Below, in pieces: positions 51,814-59,280 of a DNA stretch of 64,000 nt. This stretch comes from an uncultured Pirellulaceae bacterium (GTDB lineage: Bacteria; Planctomycetota; Planctomycetia; Pirellulales; Pirellulaceae). The stretch covers positions 1 to 64,000 of the forward strand of contig CALFUT010000015.1 of assembly GCA_937929805.1 (NCBI GenBank). Direction: 5' to 3'. Positions within the stretch are counted from its first letter, which is position 1, and every line of letters begins with the position of its first letter. Below the pieces are notes generated by a model, which was given only the letters and a program-made list of their open reading frames with translations, made no database searches and was not told the origin of the DNA. The position numbers and the translations under genes are program-made.

Positions 51814-52821
51814 TTATTGAGAGTTGTCTGCCCCAAGATTACCAACCAATCGGAAAGCGTCTCCCAACACGTTGACCGTTTGATCTGCGTTCAGATCTCC
51901 CTCACTCCAACTAGTAGCACTGCTTCCAAGATTACCTACCAGAGCAAAGGCATCACCCAGAACATTCACGACTCCATCAAGATTAATGTCTCCGAACGCA
52001 GTACCTGCAACACCGTTAGAGGTTTGAACCAGAGTTTCGACGTGTATCGTCAGATCCGCGTCATCAATCGTGCCGCTTGCGTCAAGATCAAGCTCTGGGT
52101 TGAAAGAAGCTGGCTGTCCGATGCTGCCGTTGTAAAAATCTAGGTCCACTAAATCAACGACCAGATCATCATTGAAGTCACCCAAAACATCAGTGACCGT
52201 TGCTTGACCCGTCACCACGCTAACCCGACGGATGTCGACATCGGTACGCGGAGTTGGGTCACTGGAATTACCAGATTCAGGGAACACACTTTGAATTTGA
52301 ACTTGGAAAAGTCCATAGTTGATGGCCGCCTCATCCTCAGTTGGTTCGGACGCGAAAGATGTGGCGGTGAAAATAAAGCTGTCAAGGTCGATTTCAACAA
52401 CAGTAAATTCGGAGTCACCCGCCGGAAGCGCCGTTAGATCAATGGTGTACTGGTAATCTTGGACAATTCTTCCGCCGTTGGCCGCGAACCCGTCCTCATC
52501 GGCCAGAATAATTCGGACATCTGTCGACTCGTTATTCTCTCCCACACGAATTTCGACCTCAATAAACGCTTCTTGATTGGTGAAGTTTGGAAAGATTTCT
52601 TCGAAGCTTGTGTTGACGCCAGCACCACCAAAGCCGGTGACATCCATGGTGAAGTAATCGTTCTCGACAACAAACCCTCCGTCGCCGAAAGAATCATAGG
52701 TGAATCCGACTTCGGCAAATTGCGTTAAGCCCATCTCGAACAGGACTTGTCCAGAACTATACGAAGTAAAGGCAAGACTGGCCAACAAGGCAAATCCTGC
52801 ACGTCGAAAAGATGATATCAT
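51814..52821 (-). CDS. Secreted dockerin-like protein, paralogous to the N-terminus of the GH10 enzyme
   Basis: This 335-residue protein has a signal peptide (about 1-25). A beta-rich module of about 180 residues follows (QVLFEMGLTQFAEVGFTYDS, then DVTGFGGAGVNTSFEEIFPN). It matches, motif by motif, the N-terminal module of the GH10 protein at 59281 (VLFDG.., GFGG.GV, NFTNQEAFIEVEIR against NFENDEAFLKIEFR, ILADEDG against LLADDDG). The C-terminal part contains dockerin-like calcium loops, including VVNVLGDAFALVGNLGSS and TVNVLGDAFRLVGNLGAD. The protein lacks a catalytic domain. It may be a carbohydrate-binding or cell-surface-anchoring partner of the xylan enzymes. Confidence 0.8.
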   Translation of the reverse strand: MISSFRRAGFALLASLAFTSYSSGQVLFEMGLTQFAEVGFTYDSFGDGGFVVENDYFTMDVTGFGGAGVNTSFEEIFPNFTNQEAFIEVEIRVGENNESTDVRIILADEDGFAANGGRIVQDYQYTIDLTALPAGDSEFTVVEIDLDSFIFTATSFASEPTEDEAAINYGLFQVQIQSVFPESGNSSDPTPRTDVDIRRVSVVTGQATVTDVLGDFNDDLVVDLVDLDFYNGSIGQPASFNPELDLDASGTIDDADLTIHVETLVQTSNGVAGTAFGDINLDGVVNVLGDAFALVGNLGSSATSWSEGDLNADQTVNVLGDAFRLVGNLGADNSQ

Positions 52822-52857
52822 TGTGAATTCTCCAAAAGTGTAAAAAAACGATACAGT

Positions 52858-52887
52858 TAAAAGCTGATTTATCGTTAGCAGCTTTTA
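52858..52887. repeat. Hairpin upstream of the dockerin-like gene
   Basis: TAAAAGCTG (52858-52866) and CAGCTTTTA (52879-52887) form a perfect 9-bp inverted repeat with a 12-base loop, 37 bases upstream of the dockerin-like start. It may be a leader hairpin or a wide operator. The neighbouring lacI gene ends 177 bases upstream of it. Confidence 0.45.
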
Positions 52888-53063
52888 TTAAAATTACAGA
52901 TCTCAAAAAAGTAAAAGGGTTTCAGCAGCAGATAATTGGTTTTGATCAGACTTCTATATTCGTATCCAAAAGCATTTCAACGCATCCACTTCAGTTCGGG
53001 GATCAGGTTGATGTCTTAGAGGCCCAAGCTGGTGTGAGCATTTCGTTTATGAAACACGGCCTC

Positions 53064-54068
53064 CTAGCCAGTCCGACAGGTTGACTCTCGCACCTGCAAG
53101 GACGCCTTAAAAATAGGTAAGTCGTGAGGTTTGCCGGCGATCACGTCAAGTAACGCCGCTGATGCCGCCATCCCCATTTCGACTGACGGCTGCCGCATCG
53201 TCGTCAAAGAAGGGACTAGGAAAGCCGTCTCTATCTGGTCGTCAAACCCAATTACCGAAACGTCTTCTGGGCATCGGATAGAACGCTGATACAAAGCCCT
53301 TCGAACGCCCATGGCCATCATGTCGTTGGCGGCAAACACCGCAGAAAAGCCGTCGCCCCGTTCGAGAAACGAACTAATTGCCAAGACTCCTGATTGCGGA
53401 AAAAAATCGCCTTGGAAAATCAAATTAGGAATCAATTCGATTCCCGAGTCCTCAAGAGCTTTGGCGTACCCCTTGAACCGCTGTTCAGCGTCTTGATGGT
53501 TTGGGCTGCCTTTTACGTGGGCGATCCTACGGTGCCCTTGTTCGATCAAAAATTTAGTCGCTTCGTAAGCAGCTGAAAAGTTATCGATGTTGATGCAATA
53601 GTCTTCCCAACCCTGCATTTCTCGACCGACCAAAATCAACGGAATTCGCTTACGCAACTTCGTCAGTTCGCCCTCTGATATTACTCCGCCGATTAAAACC
53701 AGACCGTCGATCTGGCGGTCCAGAAGCGTGTTGATTACCTCAAGTTCTCTGTTCTCTCGCCACAATCCGTCGACCAAAATAGCGGAATACCCACTCCCTT
53801 CGAGCCCACGAATGATTCCTTTGGCAATGTTGTCGTAGAGGGGACTTCCGATGTCTTGGGTCAGAACACCAAGAGTCATCGAACGACCACTAACCAGCCC
53901 ACGAGCTAAAGCATTCGGGCGAAAGCCCAACTCATCCATAGCCTCGATCACTACCTTCCGCTTACTCTCCTTCACGACGACTGATTTGTTAATCACCCGC
54001 GAGACCGTTGCCGGTGAAACGCTGGCTCTCTCCGCGATGTCGAGAATAGTTACCTTTCGGTTTTGCAT
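53064..54068 (-). CDS. LacI-family transcriptional regulator
   Basis: This 334-residue regulator has an N-terminal LacI helix-turn-helix (about 7-28: TILDIAERASVSPATVSRVI) and hinge (RPNALARGLVSG), then a periplasmic-binding-protein-like sensor domain of about 270 residues (LGVLTQDIGSPLYDNIAKGI and VSVIGFDDQIETAFLVPSLT). LacI proteins repress sugar-use genes and release when a sugar ligand binds. It lies beside enzymes for xylan-type polysaccharide, so a xylo-oligosaccharide ligand is likely. Two LacI-type operators lie in the divergent gap to the DUF1559 gene, one about 120 bases from its own start, so autoregulation is likely. Confidence 0.93.
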   Translation of the reverse strand: MQNRKVTILDIAERASVSPATVSRVINKSVVVKESKRKVVIEAMDELGFRPNALARGLVSGRSMTLGVLTQDIGSPLYDNIAKGIIRGLEGSGYSAILVDGLWRENRELEVINTLLDRQIDGLVLIGGVISEGELTKLRKRIPLILVGREMQGWEDYCINIDNFSAAYEATKFLIEQGHRRIAHVKGSPNHQDAEQRFKGYAKALEDSGIELIPNLIFQGDFFPQSGVLAISSFLERGDGFSAVFAANDMMAMGVRRALYQRSIRCPEDVSVIGFDDQIETAFLVPSLTTMRQPSVEMGMAASAALLDVIAGKPHDLPIFKASLQVRESTCRTG

Positions 54069-54186
54069 TGGCCAAGAACCCAGCGTTGTTGTTCGGAATC
54101 AGATTTAGTGAGTGCGTAAGCAAGGTTGTTTGGTATCAAACAAAACGACCGCAATCACTCGGACGGCTACCGCCAGAAGTATATTC

Positions 54187-54200
54187 TGAAAAGCTTTTCA
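54187..54200. promoter_or_regulatory. LacI-type operator upstream of lacI
   Basis: TGAAAAGCTTTTCA is a perfect 14-bp palindrome 118 bases upstream of the LacI start and matches the form of LacI-family operators. A nearly identical sequence (TGAAAACCTTTTCA) lies at 54572. The pair strongly suggests a specific regulatory site. Confidence 0.7.
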
Positions 54201-54571
54201 TTTCAATCGTCTGAAGCCCGTTTCTACATCAAACCGCACATTGAGGCAGTCGCAGCGACTCAGAAAAACAATTAACGGTCGATTAACCCCCATTAGAACT
54301 GGCTGTGATCCGCATCGAGGCAGTGTCCTCAATCGCCGCTGACGCAAAAGCACTAATTGGATCGGATTTCTGGGGAAACAAAGTAGAAGCTCACCACGGA
54401 CCTTAGATTCAGGAAAGTGCTCTAAAGCCATGCGTTTATGCCATCAAAGTGAATCGAAAAGCCCTTAACGGCCTTTCCAGACATACTGTCTTCCACTCTG
54501 TGTTGTCGTCGGTAGCCGCACGCGACCCAGCCGCCGATAAAAACAGCGGGAATCTTTCAAAATACGAGTGC

Positions 54572-54608
54572 TGAAAACCTTTTCAAAATTTGGCGTTTCC
54601 GGTATAAT
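54572..54608 (+). promoter_or_regulatory. LacI-type operator overlapping a promoter
   Basis: TGAAAACCTTTTCA (54572-54585) is followed 17 bases later by TATAAT (54603-54608). The TTTTCA that ends the operator sits at the -35 position for this -10 box, so the operator and promoter overlap and bound repressor would block transcription to the right, toward the DUF1559 gene and the downstream GH3/GH10 genes. Confidence 0.65.
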
Positions 54609-55090
54609 TCGATCAAAGTTGAGCCACCGATCAAGTGGGAAGTGTTTGCCGTTTTTCCTTGATCTTTAGGTGACCGGCCAGATTCAGGCCGCTTGTTCGC
54701 TTTTTAACCCTTCCAACATACGTTTTTTAAGGTTCCAGCCAATTTATTTCGCGCCAACGTGGCGTTTTCGCCCGAGACTTGATTGATGCCGTGACTCAGC
54801 AGCTACGATTTTCTGGCGGCTTGGCGAGCATGGAATCCAACTTTTAGTTTTCGTTCGGTTTTGACATTTTGACCCAAATTGATTGAGGCTGGCATTTCGA
54901 TTAGTGACAACGCGATGGATTCGCCTTGCTAATCATTTTACACTTATCCACATAACAGCGGCGAGTCTTTAATTATTAGGAGATCGAAATTTCGAGAATC
55001 CTTTGTTTATCCTTTCAACTTGACTCCGGTTCTGCTGACCGTTGAGGCTTCAGTACCAAATATTTTTATCTTGTTCCCATTAATTTAATC
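54609..55090 (+). other. Long untranslated leader before the DUF1559 gene
   Basis: If transcription starts after the TATAAT at 54603, about 475 bases of RNA precede the DUF1559 start. They contain no credible open frame. A short GGCC-loop-GGCC hairpin lies near 54676-54690 with T-rich sequence after it. A leader this long may hold an RNA control element. I recognised no known riboswitch. Confidence 0.45.
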
Positions 55091-56134
55091 GTGAGTACAA
55101 AAATGGTTTATTCCTTTCGAAGGCGGGCCTTCACTCTGGTCGAACTGCTCGTCGTGATCGCAATTATCGGCATTCTGATTGGGATGCTACTTCCTGCCGT
55201 TCAGCAAGTTCGTGAAGCGGCACGACGGGCGTCATGCCTGAACAATATGCGGCAACTTGGATTGGCCGCTCTCAACTTCGAGTCGGCTACTCAGCACTTC
55301 CCAACAACTGGCTTCAATCGGGCCAGCGTTTACTCGAACGACAGCTACAGCCGAGAGAATCTGGGTTGGGGCTTTCAGTTGTTACCATTTGTTGAGCAAC
55401 AAGCTCTTCATTCGTTGCGTGTTCAGTCAACTTCTCCGATCACCAACGAGATGAGATTAGCTCCTGTTTCGTTTTACAATTGCCCGACGCGTGGTTTTGA
55501 ACGGATGCTGGTCAACGAGAACACCGGCGCGACGTGGGCCTTGATGGATTACGCAAGCTTTGTTCTAGATGGCTTTATGACTCGCGCGGTGTTTGAAGAC
55601 ACGGGACTGCGTTGGAACAACGGAAATTCCACCGGAGGTTCGTTTCAGTGGGAAGATGAAGCAGAACTAAAGGATGAGGCTGCTGAGACTTGGGTTGGGA
55701 TAATCGCGAAGGGGGGTCACTTCGATGGGGACTCCGTACAGCTACACAGCACCGTAGGTTTTGGGGATATCGTTGACGGTTCGTCAAACACGATGATGTT
55801 TGGCGAGGCCGCGACAACCGAAGACGGGTACCAACCAACCGTCGGCCCCAATAACTGGCAAGGCGAAAACGGAGTTCTGTACGAGGGTCAGTTCGATGCG
55901 TCCAATTGGTCGATTGTTCGAGGCTGGAGCGTTGCGGAAAAAATCATTCAAGATGGCGAACAAGGCAATGGGAACGCTGGTAACCGTGCCTTCGGATCGG
56001 CACATCCCGGTAATTTCAATGTCGTGCTTGGAGACGGTTCGACGCACTCCTTCAGTTCCACAATTGAAGTACTGCCTTTCTATCAAGTAAGTCACCGGTC
56101 AGACGGTTGGGTTGTTGACATTAACGAATTCTAG
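55091..56134 (+). CDS. DUF1559 protein with pilin-like N-terminus
   Basis: This 347-residue protein has the type IV pilin-like prepilin segment [20 protein letters not shown] near 8-27, cleaved by a prepilin peptidase, followed by [17 protein letters not shown]. The DUF1559 body, typical of planctomycetes, ends with the conserved [20 protein letters not shown] segment. Such proteins are abundant in this group and are probably surface pseudopilins. The start is GTG 55091; ATG 55103 is also possible. It lies at the head of the xylan-type cluster, with a long leader under probable LacI control. Confidence 0.93.
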   Translation: MSTKMVYSFRRRAFTLVELLVVIAIIGILIGMLLPAVQQVREAARRASCLNNMRQLGLAALNFESATQHFPTTGFNRASVYSNDSYSRENLGWGFQLLPFVEQQALHSLRVQSTSPITNEMRLAPVSFYNCPTRGFERMLVNENTGATWALMDYASFVLDGFMTRAVFEDTGLRWNNGNSTGGSFQWEDEAELKDEAAETWVGIIAKGGHFDGDSVQLHSTVGFGDIVDGSSNTMMFGEAATTEDGYQPTVGPNNWQGENGVLYEGQFDASNWSIVRGWSVAEKIIQDGEQGNGNAGNRAFGSAHPGNFNVVLGDGSTHSFSSTIEVLPFYQVSHRSDGWVVDINEF

Positions 56135-56175
56135 AGTTCGTTTGCCTGTGCCATGGTCGCTGGAACGCGACATTT

Positions 56176-56213
56176 AATTGCCGATGATCTGCCAAGACAT
56201 CGGCAATTCTTTG
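56176..56213 (+). terminator. Hairpin after the DUF1559 gene, probable terminator
   Basis: AATTGCCGATG (56176-56186) and CATCGGCAATT (56198-56208) form a perfect 11-bp stem around an 11-base loop, followed by CTTTG. The T-run is short, so some read-through into the lipoprotein and GH3 genes is likely. Confidence 0.65.
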
Positions 56214-56293
56214 TGCAACTGCCTTAAGTGACCTCAGGCTGCTCAAGCGACTGCCCTTTTATCTCAATCCAATCCGGACACTTTCCAAATTCT

Positions 56294-56791
56294 ATGACTG
56301 ACATGCGCTCTCACTGTTCTACCGTTGTCAAATGGTGGTTTCTCACTTTGCTTGGATTGACTTTATCGACTGGTTGCGGTGACGGTAAGCTGGCGGAAAA
56401 GATCAAGTCAAATAACCAATCGAATCTCCAGATCCTTTCCAATTGCTACCGTTTGTACGCAAGCTTTAATAGCCGCAGTGGCCCGCCTGACGAAGAAACT
56501 TTCAAGGACTTTTTAAAGAACAACGAAGATATCGAGCGCAACCTAAAATTGATGGGTTTATCAAGAGACTTGGTTGACGACTACTTCGTAAGTGATCGTG
56601 ATAACGAGCCGTTCGTGGTCTTGTATGGCAATTCGATCGCCCCAGGAAGCAATGATCCGCTGGTATTAGAGCAAACCGGGGTCGATGGGATCCGCGCAGT
56701 TGCTTTGACCTCCAAATTGATCGAGGTCAACAAAGAATCCGATTACAACGAACTGCTCAAGGGCAAGATCCCAAAAGCGTTTCGTGATTGA
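56294..56791 (+). CDS. Small lipoprotein following the DUF1559 gene
   Basis: This 165-residue lipoprotein has a signal helix and lipobox-like LTLSTGC near 22-28. The mature part is charged (KLAEKIKSNNQSNLQILSNC, DEETFKDFLKNNEDIERNLK). Small lipoproteins of this kind often follow DUF1559 genes in planctomycetes. The start is placed at ATG 56294 (MTDMRSH). It precedes the GH3 gene on the same strand and may share its transcript. I do not recognise a named family. Confidence 0.6.
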   Translation: MTDMRSHCSTVVKWWFLTLLGLTLSTGCGDGKLAEKIKSNNQSNLQILSNCYRLYASFNSRSGPPDEETFKDFLKNNEDIERNLKLMGLSRDLVDDYFVSDRDNEPFVVLYGNSIAPGSNDPLVLEQTGVDGIRAVALTSKLIEVNKESDYNELLKGKIPKAFRD

Positions 56792-56929
56792 GTTGATGGG
56801 CAGCGAAGCTTGGTTGTCCAAATCGTTGCGCCGCCGATTCAGATTGTGTTCTTCGTGACTTTTGCCCGTTTGCTCAAATTGTCACTTGTCGAGTTCAGCC
56901 GTATTCCTTTGTCACTAAGAAAACGTTCA

Positions 56930-59200
56930 ATGTTTTTTGCTCGGTTCACCACTCTCACGATAATCTTGGTCGCTACACTCGCGGAAAACGGCGTAGCTCA
57001 ATCCGTTGAAACTTCTCAAAGTCGTCTGACGTTGGAAGATTTGGTCGCTTCGATGAGCATCGAAGAGAAAGCTGGTCAGATGACGCAGACCACCGTCGAC
57101 GTCATCTTGAAGGATGAATCTCCAACGGAGATTGATCCAGAGAAACTTCGCGTGGCAATCGTCGATCGCCGGGTCGGATCGATCCTGAACGTAAAATGGA
57201 TGGCCTACACGGTTGACCATTGGCATTCGTTGATAACGGCAATTCAGGACGCGGCCACCAAGGAGACCCCGAATAAGATTCCGGTCCTATACGGCATCGA
57301 TTCGATTCACGGCGCAAACTATGTCAAAGGTTCGACATTGTTTCCGCACAATGTGGGCGTGGGAGCCAGTCGCGACGTGGCGTTGGCGAAAGCGGCTGCG
57401 AAAATCAACGCGGCTGAAACAGCGGCAATGGGCGTGGCTTGGAATTTTGATCCTATGCTTGGGCTCGCCCGACAACCACTTTGGTCTCGGTTTGAAGAGA
57501 GCTACGGCGAAGACGAGCATCTCGCAACGACGCTTGGCCGGGCAGTGATTGAGACTTACGAAGCCCACGGTCGTGACGGAAAATCATCGCCGGTGGCCTC
57601 GTGCATGAAACACTTCATCGGGTATTCGATGCCATTAACGGGTAAGGATCGCACCACCGCATTGATCCCCGAACGATTTTTAAGAGAGTATTTGCTTCCG
57701 CCGTTCGCCGCTGCCGTTAAGGCCGGTGCGTCGACGGTGATGATCAACTCAGGCGATGTCAACGGTATTCCCGCCCACACAAACTCTCATTATTTGAAAA
57801 CCATTTTGCGTGATGAGCTTGGGTTTGAGGGCGTCGCGGTCACTGATTGGGAGGATGTCATTCGACTGCACACTCGACACAAGGTGGCAGCAACTCCGCG
57901 CGAAGCGGTCAAAATTGCGGTCATGGCTGGGATCGACATGAGCATGGTACCGTTCGACTTTTCGTTTACCGATCACTTGATTGATCTCGTTAAGTCCGGT
58001 GAAATTCCGGAGTCACGGTTGGACGAGTCGGTTCTTCGAATCCTACAGTTGAAGCAAAAATTAAACCTGTTCGACCATCCTTACCCAAACGCGGAACTGA
58101 AAGCCGATTTGGGACGGCCAGAGTATCAGCAGGTTGCGCTAGACGCGGCGCTGCATTCGCTAACGCTGTTGAAGAACAAAGACAATGTCCTTCCGCTTCC
58201 AAAGACGGCAAAGATCCTGTTGGCTGGACCGGCCGCTGACAACCTACCAGCAATGCATGGCAGTTGGTCTTACTCTTGGCAAGGGAGAGACACGGGGCAG
58301 TATCCCGAAACCACTCTCACATTAGCCAAAGCAATGGAGCAGGCATTCGGTGAAGAACAAGTGACTTGCATTGCCAATCCAGATTTCGATCACACTGACA
58401 ATGCAGACGCGGAAGCCTTGACCAAAGCCGCTGAGGGACATGACTACATCGTTTTGGCGCTCGGAGAAAATGCTTACGCCGAGACTCCCGGTGGAATCGA
58501 TGACTTAATGCTTGAGTATGACCAGCTTAAACTAATCGTTGCAGCGAAAGAGACGGGGAAAAAAGTCGTCGTCGTGATGATGAGCGGTCGTCCTCGGGTC
58601 ATTGGTTGGGCGGAAGATCAAACCGATGCTTTTTTGATGGCGTACCGCCCTGCTTCAAAAGGTGGCGAAGCAATCTGCCAAGTTCTTAATGGAGAGTTCA
58701 ATCCTTGCGGCAAGCTACCATTCACGTGGCCACGTGGAACCGGAGATGTCGTAATGTACGACCACGGCCACACATCCAAAATCAGCGAGCCGTTCCCTCC
58801 CGGCCCAGTCACCACCGATGCTTTCAATCCGCAGTGGCCATTTGGGGCGGGTCTCAGCTATAGCCAATTTAGCTACTCAAACCTGAAGGCAGATCGCGAA
58901 ACCTTCAGCGGTGATGACCAAGTGACCATCAACATTGATATTACAAATTCGGACGAAATGGCCGGTTGGCACGTGGTAGAGCTATATTCTCGAGATTTAT
59001 TCGCTTCCGTCGTGCCTTGCCAGCGGCGTTTGCGTATGTTTAAAAAAATCCACTTAAACGCGGGCGAAACCAAACCAGTCGAGTTCAAAATTGACGCAGC
59101 CGATCTTTCCTTTATTGATCGCAATATGAAGCGTATTACAGAACCGGGTGGATTTTTGATTATGATTGGCGATAAACAGTTAGAAATAGAGTTCCAGTAA
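56930..59200 (+). CDS. Glycoside hydrolase family 3 beta-glucosidase/xylosidase
   Basis: This 756-residue exported GH3 enzyme has a signal peptide (MFFARFTTLTIILVATLAEN). The N-terminal TIM-barrel domain carries the substrate-site GIDSIHGANYVKGSTLFPHN near 115-134, the conserved KHFIGYS, and the nucleophile Asp306 in AVTDWED. The second (alpha/beta sandwich) domain follows near 400-610, and a fibronectin-type III-like domain ends the protein. Such enzymes release glucose or xylose from oligosaccharides. With the GH10 neighbour it probably completes xylan or mixed-glucan breakdown. Start ATG 56930 is preferred over an upstream frame. Confidence 0.92.
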   Translation: MFFARFTTLTIILVATLAENGVAQSVETSQSRLTLEDLVASMSIEEKAGQMTQTTVDVILKDESPTEIDPEKLRVAIVDRRVGSILNVKWMAYTVDHWHSLITAIQDAATKETPNKIPVLYGIDSIHGANYVKGSTLFPHNVGVGASRDVALAKAAAKINAAETAAMGVAWNFDPMLGLARQPLWSRFEESYGEDEHLATTLGRAVIETYEAHGRDGKSSPVASCMKHFIGYSMPLTGKDRTTALIPERFLREYLLPPFAAAVKAGASTVMINSGDVNGIPAHTNSHYLKTILRDELGFEGVAVTDWEDVIRLHTRHKVAATPREAVKIAVMAGIDMSMVPFDFSFTDHLIDLVKSGEIPESRLDESVLRILQLKQKLNLFDHPYPNAELKADLGRPEYQQVALDAALHSLTLLKNKDNVLPLPKTAKILLAGPAADNLPAMHGSWSYSWQGRDTGQYPETTLTLAKAMEQAFGEEQVTCIANPDFDHTDNADAEALTKAAEGHDYIVLALGENAYAETPGGIDDLMLEYDQLKLIVAAKETGKKVVVVMMSGRPRVIGWAEDQTDAFLMAYRPASKGGEAICQVLNGEFNPCGKLPFTWPRGTGDVVMYDHGHTSKISEPFPPGPVTTDAFNPQWPFGAGLSYSQFSYSNLKADRETFSGDDQVTINIDITNSDEMAGWHVVELYSRDLFASVVPCQRRLRMFKKIHLNAGETKPVEFKIDAADLSFIDRNMKRITEPGGFLIMIGDKQLEIEFQ

Positions 59201-59204
59201 CGGG

Positions 59205-59218
59205 ACTCGATATCGAGT
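59205..59218. promoter_or_regulatory. 14-bp palindrome between GH3 and GH10
   Basis: ACTCGATATCGAGT is a perfect palindrome in the 80-base gap between the GH3 stop and the GH10 start. It differs from the LacI-type operators at 54187 and 54572. It could be a small terminator or a second operator; neither can be shown. Confidence 0.4.
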
Positions 59219-59280
59219 TGAAATTACAATAATGGATACTCATCCCTCCCCATTGCCCACCAACCTTGCAGGATCACAAA

